In this document: positions 1 to 15,000 of the stretch, one piece after another | Position numbering within the stretch: the stretch's first letter is position 1 | Layout: each line of letters begins with the position of its first letter | Origin: Hydractinia symbiolongicarpus | Taxonomy: Eukaryota; Cnidaria; Hydrozoa; Anthoathecata; Hydractiniidae | Direction: 5' to 3' | Assembly: GCF_029227915.1 (NCBI RefSeq) | Contig: NC_079880.1 | Location: forward strand, 22,880,501 to 22,940,500 | DNA length: 60,000 nt | Made by a program: the position numbers and the translations under genes | The notes under the pieces: generated by a model | Told to the model about the DNA's origin: nothing | What the model saw: only the letters and a program-made list of their open reading frames with translations | Databases searched by the model: none

Positions 1-3000
1 AGGCTGATGGAAGTACTGAAGGGCCATCTGGTGCAGAAACTGTAAGTTTTATAAATCAAAAACTTTGCAAGTTATTTAGAGTATATATTATATTTTTGTC
101 AAATCTATGAGTTTGTTTAATTAAACTTTGACGGTAGGCCAGGTATGGTGGGTCACTTTGATCAAACAACAACTTATTTTTGTGCTAGATAGTAATGAGG
201 CTATCTGGGAATAATTCTTGTAGGAATAAGATTAAAATATTATTCTGACTGTTTTTCAAATTAAGGTTGATCGCTTATGTGATCGTGTATCATCGGCAAC
301 TTTGTTGGATGACAGACGGGATGCAGTTCGTGCTTTGAAGTCTCTCTCAAAGGTATGTTACTTTTTTTAGTCTAGATTCTTTTCGTTTATGAAAAATATT
401 TTAAGTAAGATAATACCCTCCATGCACAAAATAGACAATTGTTACAAGCAAATACTACAAGTAATACGTAATAGACCATCAATATTTAAAGTTGTTACTG
501 TTGAAATCCTGTTAAAAAGGGCAATTCACAATAAACAAGAACAGGATATATCTGACAGATATTGAAAACCTTAAATCAGACTAGAACTTTGCAATCTTAA
601 TATTTGTTATATAATATCTTTTTAAATTTATATCTTTTTAAAAATCCTTTATGTTATACTTCAATATTTTTCAGTATCAGTTTGTGTACCTAAAAATCCT
701 AAAATATTGCACATATACTACAGTAAAGCTAGAAACCTTAAAATAAACATTGAAAAGTTTATAGTGTAAAGAAGGGGGTACTGTACCTGTTCTGGTGATG
801 TGAATTTAAAATGTTTTTTGTAGAAATTTCGCCTAGAGGTTGGAACTTCTGCAATGAATGTATTGACTGGTGTGCTGCAAAAAGATAGGTTAGTAATTGC
901 TTGTTGAAACTAGTCGAATAGCCTGTGAAAATATCCACTGATTAGAAAGGCTTAATTTTCATCAAAATATTGTATAGCTTTCCATGCATATACATTATAT
1001 ACATATAGCTCTACCGTTAAGGAATTTGTATGATTTGAAGGAACTTTCATTATTTCATTATTATAAAATTCTGGGAAATGGGTAGACTGACCTAACTTTG
1101 GGAAATTAGTCTAATTTTGGCTGCAGGAGTTAACTATGCATGAAATGCCATCAGTTATCTCCACCTGCTTTCATATGAAGCCTCCAACTTAAAGGGATCC
1201 CAAGGTACTTTTACAAGTTGAACTTACCTGAAAGATTTTCATAAGAAATTCCCAATCACATATTCACTTTTTGTTAAAAGTTTGTGTAACCCCAAATGTT
1301 GTTTTTTAAATTTTTTTCTTTTCTTGCCGCTTTGATGACCAATTCGATCTTCTTGTTCGTTAAAAATTTCTGACTAGCTCCAGTCCTTTATAGTGGCATG
1401 TGACCCTATTATGTTTTATTTGAGTAGTGCTCACAAATTAATGACTTTCATTTGTTATTATTAATGACTTTCATAGCCAAAAACAATTATTATACTGTTG
1501 CTGTAAGTTAAAAAAATTCAAGGTGCTTTCCACATCGATTTCTGTACAAATGATTTTTCTTTTTAAATAATTCACCATGATATAACTAGCCGTCTAAGCA
1601 ATAAAACAAAAAAATAATGTATTGGCAGCAGGTGTGTGCATGATTTTTTTATTTCAAATTTAAAAGCATTTATTTCAACAAACAGGTTGTAAAAATTACT
1701 GATCTATAACCTGTCGACCTACGTGGGGTATGATGCTCAAGTGAGCATTGCCAACCTTGTTCTCAACAATCCTTGGGGACGAGGTTGCATAAGTTACTCA
1801 GTAGATGGATATATTTTTTATTAAAAAGCTAGTCGTTAGCCCATGGAAAAATCCACAGCTTTGCCCATCCTTTTTATACCGCATTACGTGCGTCTTGCTA
1901 CTTGCGCAGCTAAGCTACCATTTGAAAGAGAAACGCCTTCCCTCTTCAACTTTTTTGATAACTTTTTATGGGCTTATAGTCACACCTTGATATTTTATTT
2001 GCTTTCCAAAATATATCCTTTTGAAATAAAAACCATAAACAAATGTGTGACATGTTGAATAATCAGTAACTTTCACAACCTGTGTCTCAAATAAAAGTCC
2101 TTTGAAATAAAAATCATGCACAATTTGCGTCTCAAATAAAACGTTGTTTGAAATAAAAACCATACACAAATGTGTGACATGTTGAATAATCAGTAACCTG
2201 CGTCTCAAAAGTCCTTTGAAATAAAAATCATGCACATCTTGTGTCTCAAATAAAAAGTCCTTTGAAATAAATCATGCATTTTATTTTTCATTTGATTGCT
2301 CAGCTATGTGAGAACACATGCAGAATTATGTCTATTTTTTTTAAAAAAAGTAATCGTTCATAAAGAACTTTATGCAGAATTATTTTAATTTTTTTTAAAA
2401 AAAAATAATTGTACATAGAGAGCTTTCCTTTCACTTTGCTGCGCGAAGGTATATGTTCTGGCTATGCATTCAGTAATAATTAAAGCGTTACTGAAATAAT
2501 ACGTAACAGGGTCACGTGCCGCTAAAAAAGACTGGAGCTAGAATGAAAATTTTTAACAAAGAAGAAGGTTGAAGATAACCAAGATGGTGGTCGAGCGACA
2601 AGAAAAATAAATATTTAAAAAGCTATATCTGGAGTTACATGAAGTTTTAACAAAAAGTAAATATAATCATTTAGCATTTCTCATGCAAATCCTTCAGATG
2701 AGTCCAACTTGTAAAAGTACCTTGGGATCCCTTTAAGTGCAATGCAATGGCTTCACTAATTCTATTAATGTTTTGACATCATTCTAAAGCACTTGCATGA
2801 CAATAAAGCTAACAAACTAGACATACTTTTTGGAGGACTTTTTAAAGGAAAGTAAACACAACCACTGGATTTTGATAAAGACACCTTTTTTTCCTTCTTT
2901 TCTTTCTTGTGAAAGAATTTAATTGGCTCAAGAACTATTAACTTTGAAATATACCTCTTGCTATAGAGTTTATCAAATGCAAATGTAAAACAGTAAATCT

Positions 3001-6000
3001 TGATGATTGTGTATCTATTTACAGAACTGATGCAGAAATATGTGGCTTAGCATTGGAAGCATTAGTTAATGTGATGACTGTTGAGGAGGCTGGTGGTGAA
3101 AACGGTACGCAATTAACAGATGCTGATCTAGCTGTTCAATTTTCCGAAATCTTTTTAAAGGATCCTGAAAATGTTACAATATTACTGACGCTTCTTGAGG
3201 TAAGTGTGACCAAGATAATGAATGTATGAAATGTAGATGTGTGAAAAAGAGGAATTAACAATGGTTTATTTGATTTTTTTTCAAATTTTGTTATCCATTT
3301 TTATCTCAGCAATCACAATATGTGTGATAAAATAAAAAACCCAGGAATTTGGTTTTAGTCATGTGTCTATTGTAGTTTTACCGCTTGCTTGAAAATAGCA
3401 AAGATAAAAAAATAATATTCGTATTCGTATTTTTCTTAATTGTAACATTTTTCAGTATTTTCAATGGCAATTAATAATTGGCTCCTGGGCACAAGTTTTG
3501 AAATACATGTCGAAATACTTACAAGAACCAAATCATTTTAATACATAGATATGATTGGAAAGATTAAACAAATTTAAAAAACTTTTAATACAAAAGAAAA
3601 TAATTTTTAAAGGGATTTTGCAGGGATTGTACTATAGAGAGAGCACCTCGAAATTATACCCAGAAACATGAGTAATGTAGATATAGCAATAAAAATGAAG
3701 CGAAACAACTTAACAAAAAATGACACAACCTAATAGAAATACAATTTTTATCCTGATGAAAAAGTAAAGGAATTTTAATATAAAGTTACAGATTTGAAAT
3801 GAGATTTTTTGTTCGCAATTTATTTCTCATAGCAATAAAAAAAATTATTTTGAATTTCAATTTTTGTAATGTAAAAGGCACAGTGTGTGGTCACTGTATG
3901 CCATGCATTTTATAGGTTGCGATATACCACACACCGCTACTTTTGTCTATGCCAGACTTGACTGAAGTTATAATATCGATTCTGCCTTCTTCTTTTTTTA
4001 GGAGTACGATTTTAGAGTTCGGTGGCCTACAGTTCGATTATTAACAGCATTGCTGCATAATAGAGCAATGCAAATTCAGCAATGTGTGTTAGTAAGTCCA
4101 TTGGGTAAGTATCGCTATTCTTATTACTACTTGGTTCACATTTGGAAAACATAGAAATGAAAGAAATTTATTTCAACATCTCAAAGAAATAGGTTAAATG
4201 AAGGGAAGGTACAGATAAAACTTCTGTGAAAATAAAATGCCCTTTAGGACTTGCTTTGTAAGTTTAAACAAACCTGTACTTCTTTAGGAATTACTTGAAA
4301 GCAAGTTTTGTAACATTGTCACATGTTTTTTTGTTTTGCTACAGGCGTCTCCAGACTGATGGATTTATTATCAGACAGCCGAGAAGTTATTCGCAATGAT
4401 GTGAGTATATTTTTACTCATTGAAGTTACTTTTTTGTGTTCTACTCACTTTATTGTGTCCCACTCACCAAAAGGCACCTTGATGTTGCTATTGTATTATT
4501 ATTAACTGTTGATTTTGCTTTGTTAAATATTCTTCTCCACTCTAGGGACTTTTGCTTCTCATTCAACTAACAAAAGGAAATGCGGCTATTCAGGTAAGGG
4601 AAAGAATTATTTTTTTATTCAGACATTTTTTCTGTTAGAACGGCATGCTAATAAACTTGGGTACTGAAGTTATTGTTTTTAAGATAATATTAATAGTCCA
4701 TATTTCATCTAGAAAATTGTGGCATTTGAGAATGCCTTCGATCGTTTACTAGAGGTCATTAGTGAGGAAGGTTTTAGTGATGGCGGTAAGAATGTGAAAC
4801 CTCTATCACAAGTGTTTGAGTGTTAGATGCGAAAAACAGTTAGACACATAATTTATTTTGTAGGTATTGTTGTGGAGGATTGTTTATTGCTGATGTCTAA
4901 TTTATTCAATGCTTCAAACATTAACTTTTTTCGTGAAGGAAGGTAAACCACAGTGTTATGTCCAGGACATTTATAAGTTTATAAAAATGCTGACTGCTTA
5001 CAAAGTTACATTGCTTTTTTTATAGTTATATTCAACGTTTAGTGCCGTTCTTTGATTTCACAGAATATACAACAGGTAAAAAAAGCAGTTACTTTTGAGG
5101 ATTTTATAAGTGTGTAAAAACCTATATTTTGGATGTAAAGCTTAAAAAGGCAAAAAAAAAAGAACACTTGAACTGATTTGGAATTTTACATTGTGTTATG
5201 GATTTTATTTTGGCTATGAACAGATTTTTCAGAATTCTATTTTGTATAAATACGGTATAGGGCTGTCTTATAAGTGTTACTCGGAGAAAACCTCAGAAAA
5301 ATAACTGACATTCTTAAGAAATAAATGTATGATTGCACAGCTTGGAAATAAGGATTTTGATTTGTCTATATTACAATACCCAACTTTCCATGGTAGCTGC
5401 ATGTAGTAGCGGAGAAATTACCCTAAATTTTTCGGATGGATGAATTGTTGCATATTTTCTCAGGCTTACAACTAGCAGTAATTGTTGTTGTTGTTTTTTT
5501 TACTTTTTCTCTTCGTTAAATAAATTACGTAAAAAATTATCTAATCAATTAATTCTTGTAGCTGGACGAAGTTGGAATGAGCCTAAAGTTAAGAATGTAT
5601 TACTAATGTTAAAGGTATGACAAACTATGCTTGTCAGTTCTTTCACTAAATTAATTGAGAAACTAATTTAGTTGTTTTCGACAGGAATAATTTTTTAGCT
5701 TTAAAAGTAATTTTTTACTTAGCTCATTCGAAGCTTGGTTTCACCCAGTAATCCACCACAATCTACTCAAAGCTCTCAGAAGATAATTCACAATTGCAGT
5801 AAATATTTAGACCTTCAAATTAAATTTTTGTGTGTTTTATTTGTTTAGTCAATCGCTGTAATTATTGAAAAACAAACAAAGAAACAAATTTCAGTAAAAG
5901 TTTCAATTTGCTTTGTTTAGACCTGCTGAAAATTTTATGCGATATACTCATGACAACTGGCATACCAGCTGAAATATTAACCGAGGTATAGATGTTATTT

Positions 6001-9000
6001 AGGTTTATTTAGCTACAATAGAGACATGTAAGTGTAATAATTGTTAATTATTTTGATATTTGTTCTTTTATTTAGACAATAAATACTGTTGCAGAAATTA
6101 TTCGTGGTAACCAAACAAATCAAGCTTTCTTTTCAGTCGTAGATGCACCGTACAACCCACCAAAGTATGTAAAATACTATCAAATTTCTAGGGCACTTTC
6201 ATTATTGCAAGAATTAATGTTGCAATTTTACAAAACAGTTTTGTACTAAATAATGTCTTTTTTAAAAATGATTATGTGCATATTTTAATTGTGTTTAACA
6301 GAAAAAAAGGAACCAAACTTAATGAAAGAATTTGTTGTACCTCATTGTCAATATAATCTATTTTTCCTTGGTTTGTTTTGTTCGTGTATAAGCTTTCCCT
6401 TTTTTTAGGCCCGCAATTGTTGTTTTGCTCATGTCGATGATCAGTGATAAACAACCTTTTCCACTCAGATGTGCAGTTCTCTACTGTTTTCAGGTTGGTT
6501 TTAAGACCATATAGTAACGAATGTTATGTGTAGTAATTGCCTGAATGTTGTAACAAGCATTGCAGGTGAAGCTTTTAGTTTGTTTAAAATTTTGTGATGA
6601 CTTTTATCTCATTCCGTTACCAGTAACAGCTATCAAATTATCAAATCAATTTTCCTAGTAACTTGTAACAAAATGGTAGCAGTTGTTATGGCTCAGAAGC
6701 TTAAAATTTGTCCAAAATACTTCAGATCTAGAATGAATTTTGACATTTTTTTTATTTGTTTGTTTTTAAGTTGTGGATAGAGAAATAAATGTTTATAGCA
6801 TAGATTCCAGTTCCTACAACAATAAAATACCAAGAATTACGTGAAAATTAGATTATTCCTAAATTCCTGGTAAACTTTAAAAAAACTAAAAAAATGATTT
6901 AGCCACTAGTTGAAACTTTGTACAATGATTTTTCTTAAAAAAATAAGGTCATGGTGTAAATTTCTCAGTGTAAGATTTCATAGTTTAAAGTAAAGAACCA
7001 ATTCAAGAAATAAAAATTTCCTTTCTGCAAAAGGCGCAGACATACACACGGACACAGTGCATCAGGTATTATTTTGTAATTTGGAGAAATTTTAAAATGT
7101 AGGCATAAAGTTTATAAGGATATCTATTCGCTAAATTCCTTAAAATTAGGTATATTTTAGAGAAGAACAAAACCATGTACAAGATCAATGTCTTTCTAAA
7201 CAAATAATTTGTCCAGTCTTGTGAAAATGCTCCGTCCGTGAAGACAGGTGAGCTGAGAAGGATTAAAACATTAGAAACAATGAAATCTGTCAAAATGTAA
7301 AAAGTGGTATAGTAGCAAAAAATCGAGTTCAAATAACCATGCCATAATTAAGCATATGATGCTGAAATGAGAAAAAATAAGCATATTGAGGCTTGACTGA
7401 AAGTACACTATGCGTTTAAAAAAATTGTATCAAATATGGAATTTGGATCTGGTGAAAAGCAATATGCAAATATTGATAAAGAGCGCCAGATGGACAACAA
7501 AATACTAAACCTATAAAAATGACAGTTATTAAATTTTTCTTTTTTCTTTTTAGTGTTATTTATACAAAAATTCGACCGGTCAATCGAGGATAATATCAAC
7601 TTTACTTCCATCTTCTGCGGAAGGTATCCATTGAAATTTTCTATAAACTCGTACTAAAAACAAACAAAATGTTGAAAATTAGATGTAGTAGTTATCGCAC
7701 AGTGCAGAGAAGAATATGGTTACAGTGCTGTGTTTCATTTTGTATTTTGTATCTTTGAGGTGATTTTAGTTTACTTCATGTGCTTTCTATCTGCAATTGT
7801 GCACAAATAATTGCAATGCAACAGCATTTTCGGTTAATACTCTGGAGCCGCTAATATTGTACAGCAGGAAGCCAGGTTGAGTGACTTCTCTAGAACGCCC
7901 CACTAAAGAAAAAATCCACTTTAGCCAAAGAATTGGGAAAGATGTGCTGACGTTAGGAAAAATTTGTACAATGAACATTGATAAGTCCAAAACGTGCCAG
8001 TCTAATAAAAAAGCCTATGTAATTACTTGTGGTTGGGAAGTTTAAAATTATCTGTCTTGTTTTAATATGTTTTGTTTATGATTATTATTAAACTCTGGAA
8101 AAGTTTTTTTTTCTTTTTGTTTCTATTTAATACCCTCAATAGCAGCTTTATGAAGGCTTTAGGAGTGCTAATAATGCATTTTTATAAAGCCTTCCTATGT
8201 TGAAGATTGCCCTGAAAAATGATGCATATGTGAAAGATTTGTCAGAAGCAGCAGATTTCTCTTTTGAATTGTTTTAAAAAACTGACATCTCTCTTTAGGA
8301 AATTTAGGTAGCTTTTAATTTTGAAAATTTTTTTGAATTTAGGATAATTTGGGAGAGTTTCCTGTTTTTTTTGTTATATGAGGCGGGTGTTAATATTGAA
8401 ATTGTTAGTAAATTTTCCAAGGTTTGATATTGTAAGATTAGTTTGTTTTTTTCTTCTGTTTTTAGCAAGTAATGTTACAGCGGGTCAACTTTTATGTGGT
8501 GGATTATTCAGGTACAACATTTGATAAGTGGTGTATGAATGTCAATCAAGTACAAGCACCGTTTTTTAATTAATATCATGTTTGTTGCAGCTCTGATTCT
8601 TTTTCCAACTGGTGTGCAGCCACATCATTGTCTCATGCATTGCTTGGTAATAAAGAACTGAAAGAACAGTTATTAAGAGTGCAGCTCGCTACAGGTGTGG
8701 GTAAGTTTCTGTATGATTTTTTGGTTGTAAACTGGTTGTAATTGTTGCAATATATCTATTTTTCGAAGTCTCCCATGCTAATATATTTCATCGCAGTGTA
8801 AGTATCACAATTGAGAGAACAAATATTGAAGAGATGATCGCAAAAACAAGTTTCACAAAAGTAGGGAAAATATAGTTGACGAAAACAAGTTTCGTAAATT
8901 TTTTTATCTGATAATTGATTTTAATACTTTACGTTCTTGAAATAAATAACTTTTCTGTTATTTTTTGTAAAAAACATTTCAACTGTAAAGTTCCACTTTT

Positions 9001-12000
9001 ACTTCAAGTAGTCGCAAAGAATTGTTCTGCCGTTTGCATCAAAAATTCCTAAGTTCAAAAAATATATTTTTAGATCTCTAATCAGAAAAATGTAAAATAT
9101 TTATTAATTTTAAGGTTTTAAAGTATTAACTTTTAGTAATATGATAAATAAAAAATATATAATAATGTATAGTAAATATAATAATATATAATAATATACA
9201 ATATATATAATAATATTATTTTTACAAAAATATCGCACGCACGAAGAAGGAAAAAATAGGAAATAAAATATTGACAAATTTAACATTTTCTTTATAACTT
9301 TATTTACTATTTCCAGCTGTTGATTTTGTATATATATTAGCAGTACGTTTGTATTTTATTTTGTTCGCTGCAAATTTCAGTTTTTATGATGTTTTTATTT
9401 AGGAAATCAACCAGTATCATTGTTGCAACAGTGTTCTAATATTTTATCAAATGTAAGTTATAACTTGTTGTGTTTACCACGAACTCTACAAAGACTGCGT
9501 TGGTTGGGATGTTTTCTTGAAAATATTTTGGTCTGCTCAACAACAAGTGAAGGTTCCTCTCGAAATCCTCCTTAAATTTGACTCTAAAAAATAGAGTGAT
9601 GATCATGGATGGCCTGAACGTTTTTTTGGAAATAAATTGAGTTGTTAGTAATTGATATGTTTAACTTTTAAAAATAAAACGGGAAACTGAAACAACCGCC
9701 AAGAAAGAGCATTGTTATTGTACTAGCCCTTTTCGTATTTTTAATTTTTATTTCCTTGTTTGTTTGTTTGTTTGTTTGTTTGTTTGTTTGTTTGTTTGTT
9801 TGTTTGTTTGTTTGTTTGTTTTGAACTTTTTTTATTCATTTATTTTTTTACCTATTTTGTTTCAGGGTGGTTCATCAGTTCAAACAAAAGCTGCAGTTTT
9901 ATCTCTTATGTGCAACTGGTTATCAAATTGTCATGTTGCAGTGTCTCACTTTCTAAGCAACGGTGCTATTATTCCTTTTGTATCCTTTTCAAGACAATGT
10001 GGATGCAAATAAGCATATCTCCAAACGTAAGAATTTTTCCCTCAAGTGCAAGGAGTACTGTTATACAAAGAAACACATAAGAAAAAAATATTTCATCAGG
10101 AAAAAAAATGTTTAAAATCGAACCTTTTAAATGAGGCCATTGCAGTGTTCATATTAAGCGCAAAATTACTTTTAAAATTGTGCAAATTGGAAAACGTTTG
10201 AACATACTAAGCTTAACTCCAATGCCCTTTATGTTTAAAAAAAGTGTACAGTACCACAGTCAGCTGATTAATTCATCACACTCCACCAGTGTACATAGTG
10301 GCCATCCATTAGAATGAGGTTACACATGTCAATCATACAGGAGATGTAAAGTAATATCGAGACGGTAATTTATAACAAAGTTAAGGCTTGAATTTTGTTA
10401 TGATTTTACTAGTGTTCTTTTATATAACTTTTTTAACGTACAAGTTAAATGTAAAATGTCGAGTATTACTGGATATTTCTTAACAAGTTATAACAGCTTC
10501 TTGCTTGTGTTGAGCAACCATGTGAGGTGCACGAAGCTGCAATACAAGGCATGTCTGCCATATTAATTGGTGTGTGCATCGTGTACAACAACAATGATGT
10601 GGAGTCGTTTACCGTGTAAGTAATTTTCTGTAAAACAGCAGGACATCTGATGTGTGTGTGTAACCGCATGGGTGTTGATATGTGCTATACACAAAACCTT
10701 TTTTGGTGTTCTAAATGCTACATAATGTTGCAAGAGGTATTATTAAAGCGCTCTTCTCGCATTTTACCTTTCGATATGAAAAGAATATAATCATATTATG
10801 CATTCCATGCTGTTGGTAAAGATTTAAAATTGGAATAGGTATCATAGACGACCACATTTAGGTCCCCCAGTTTGTTTTAGGGTCATTTTCTACCTGCCTA
10901 TCGCGCGACTGTAATTTTTTATCCCTAAGACAACATAAAACCTGGGTAAGACAACCATATTGTGTTTGGCGTTTTTTATAAACGCCCCCAATTTTTCTAC
11001 ATCAAAACAAATGCGTAGTAAAGCGTTTACATTTACATTACAGTTTGCATAACTTAAATGTCGCAGCGCTCGCATAGTTTCATTTTCTACCTAAAAGAAA
11101 TGGTTCATCCTCCGTAATATGAAACAGTACACAGGGATGTAAGCTATCAGAGTGTTGAGATAAGTATTTCATTGTGTATAGATGGTATTTCGTTTCAGTG
11201 AATCGATAAAACGACTGATCACTACAAGAATTGATCCTGAACACTTTGTAGCAAAAATAAACGACGTCTCAAAAACCGAACCCTTCACTAATGCAGCCAA
11301 ACATACACAGGTACTAAAATACGAATGTACTTTTTTATTATTGTTATCATTCATATTTATACAGGTTATTCCCTTCAGTAAGTATATAAAACTAGTCGTT
11401 AACCCATGGAAGAATCCACGGGTGCGCCGGTCCTCAGATTTTCGACCATCGTGCATAATTTCCTCATCGGTATTTCATGTATATGTGTCCGCCTGTTAGC
11501 ATGGAGTAAATAAATTAATCAACGGGTCTGAAATAAAGCTGTGGTATAACCTATTATTATTAAGACTGGTTGTTTGCCCGTAGAAATATCCACAGGTTTG
11601 CCGGTCCTCTGAGTTTTTTTTTGTATTTACTGCATTGGTATTTTGTGCTTTTTTTCCTCCTTTTGGCGCTAAGTAATTAATTACTCTGTGGGGGTGAGTC
11701 TGAACTAAAGCTCCACGCAACCATTTTGACCAGAATACAGGTGTTATAGAAAAGATACATAGATGGTATCAATGAGAGACCTGTGTTTAAGCGCTACTTC
11801 ACGCTGAGGGTGCATGAAATAGCGAGAATGAATGAAGTAACCAAACAGCGTGTCACTAATAAGAAATATTTTCCTTCCTATCATTTTATCGATCTGTTTG
11901 ATAAACGCAACAGTTTTGTTCTATAACCAAAATGTGGAGTAAAAAAAATGTCCTGCTCATTTATTAGGAGCTATAAAATCTATCTGAAAAACGCAAAAAT

Positions 12001-15000
12001 AGGATTTGTAAATCTACCCGAAAAAAATGACTGAAATAATTATCTGTGAGAAAGAATTCTTATAACTTATAATATCAAATATATAATCACTTTCTTTTAT
12101 CCTTCTTTTTAGATCCTAGAGAAAGATGTAGAAGATATTTTATTTGATCACGAGTTCACCAAACAATTTAAAAAGTTAGAAGGTACTAAAATATTTCTGC
12201 GGCTCTGCTTACTGACCCCCAAACTTTTTTTAAGGTGTACGGGTTTTATATTCCAAATGGTGTAGTCAAAATTTTGCGGTTTTTAAATTTAATAGAATCC
12301 CCACCTTTTTAATGACTGCGGCAAGATCAAAGCAGATATCACTTCTCAGCACAATTTGCATCACATCAGCACCACAGATAAACAAAATGCGTATAATATA
12401 GAGAATCGCTCATTTGCTAAATTTGTTAATAAAGGCAACATCTGCCCTCTGTTTCATCAGATATTTTCTCACTTCTCTTAACACCCACTCACCAAGCCTT
12501 GTACCTGAGAATCAACCCTAAATATCGTTTAGTACGTGCGTTCAAAGTTGCTTGTTTTTTCAGCTACCTACGCTGTCAAGTGTAAAACTTTGTGTGTAGC
12601 TGATGAACTCTCTTTCTCATTTTGATTTAAATGATACATAATTTTCTACAGTGCTACAATTTGTGTCTTTGACTTTAAGAGTATACTGTCTTTTGCCTTT
12701 ATAAGACTTTCAAAATAACTGAATGTCAACCTTTTGTCTTCCTGAACGCTGCAGCATATCTATAAGCCATCTCTTATCGCTTTCATTTCTTTTCTTATTT
12801 TTAGTGAGCATAGCAAAAGTTTTATTTGATGATGACGAAGATGGTGTAAGCGAAAAGTCGAAATCTTTGCAATCGAACGATGCTGTACTTGCGTCTTACA
12901 AAGAATTGATCAGAGAACAGGTAAAAATATATCGCGCGAATCAATTTTGTCGCGCTAAAGTGATCGTGAACAGAAAAGTAGTAATGTAGTGAATAAGTTA
13001 GGTTGCTGACATAAAGGAGTAGAAAAGGGCGTGGTTAATATAATGCATGAATGAGCAAAGAAAATCATGTTGAACTAATTTTAGTTTTGACTTCTCAAGA
13101 CAAAAAAAATATAAGAGCGTACAAACTATTTTATATTTTTTATCTGGGATTGTTTTTAGGATGAAGAATTAACAAAGTTAAGATCAAAGTGTACTGAATT
13201 AGAAATAACATATGCACAAGTAAGTTGTTTCTTGAGTTTATTTTAAAGGATTTTTTTAAGACTTGTTAGGTTAATAATTAAAATACTTTTTGTGAATATA
13301 CATGCGATGCCACTCACATACGTCCTCATTTCCCACCTTGCATACGCCCTGCCTTCCCACCTTACATACGCCCCCCTTCTCACCTTACATACCCTTCCCT
13401 TCCCCCCCTTACATGCACCCTCCTTTCCCACCTTACATACGCCCTCCCTTCTCACCTTACATACGCCCTCCCTTCTCACCTTACATACGCCCTCCCTTCT
13501 CACCTTTATCATGCCCTTCATGCTATACACCCCTCCCTTTCCACCTTACATGCACCCCTCCCTTTCCACCTTACGCCCTCCTCCTTCCACCTTACATAAG
13601 CCCTTCCTGCTATACACACGCTTCTCTCTTTCCACCTCACATAATTTGTTACTAATTTTCAGAAAAGTATTTTTAAAAAAAAAATACAAGAAACTGAAAA
13701 GTTAAATTTCCAATACACCTGTCTTTTTGCTCGAATTGCAAGAATTTTTAGGCCTAAATTTTATTGAAGCTAATGAATCAAATACTCATTAACTTTAGTT
13801 TTATTTATAAGGCGTTGCGAGAATTAGAAAAACAGGCAATCGAGTTGGTTCAAATGAGAAATCAAGTTGGTCTTATGAAAGGTATACTTTTAATTTTGTT
13901 GAAGTGTTGAGAAGTGGACTGGAGTACCTTTAACTCGTTTAACCAGACGCTGGTTTTTTTAGTACTTCTACAAAAATGCTCTGTTGCTTTTTGTGATGAT
14001 AAGATTGTAAAAATGATTTATTTAGAACATCAACCTGATGATAAACATGAATATTTTCGATCTCAACTGAATGCACTGAATGAACAAATCAGACAAAAAG
14101 ATCAACAGATACATGTCTTGGTAAGTGCGTTCAAGGTTTTTCATCAATCGAGGTTTTGTCTCCATCATTTGTAAACCTAATGCGCAGTGCCGCGCCGCAA
14201 ACAACTGATAGCGTGAAAATATTACTTTATTGTGCATTTTAATGTGCGCGGATTGTTTGTTTTAAGAAAGCGCGCGAATTAGATTGCGTGAAATGTAATC
14301 GTGTTCTGACAAATTCAATCCAATTTATATAATCGATAATCCGTGTTTACTAGCATTAACCTAAGTTGATAAAGCTTTTGAGCGCCAGTTGGCTGCGCAA
14401 ACCAATCCCCTAAGGAAATAGAAGTTGGGATTTGGTATTTTTTTTTTTTGCCATTTTACAAAGTTGGTAAAAATATTTAACTCGCGAATTCACCGCAATC
14501 AGAAGTGCTATTTTTTCAGAGGCATAGGTTATGCTAGCGGTGTTTAAATTGCGTTGGTCGCACTTTTTAATATGTCTGCCGTCGATATATTGTGTGGAGG
14601 GTTTTAGGTGCGCGAAAATTAAATGCGCGAAATGTCAAGCCCTGTAAACACTTTCCCTTCCATAAATGATTTTCCGTTATTGTACCAAGAAAATTTGTCT
14701 GTTGAAGAAAAAAAAATTGTTGCGAGAAAACCTTTGAAAGTTGATAAGAAATAGTAGGGCGTGACTTGAAAGTGTTGAGGTGTAGTTTTAGGTCAAACGC
14801 CCTGCCTTAGCTGAGACCAGACTTGTTATCGTGTTCTCGTTGTTGTCTTCTTTAGCAATCCGGGACAGCGCCAAATCATGTTCTAGATACACCAAATATA
14901 AGCCAAGTTGAAATAGATGAAATAAAAACGAAATTAGAACAAAGAGAAGCAGAAAATAAAGAGCTTTTATCGCAACTTGAAAAAACGGTTTGTGTTTTTC

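Noticed and set aside
9760-10080. Open frames beginning with FVCL repeats
   Set aside because: They start in the (TTTG)n tract and only run by chance into a USO1 exon in the wrong or mixed context.
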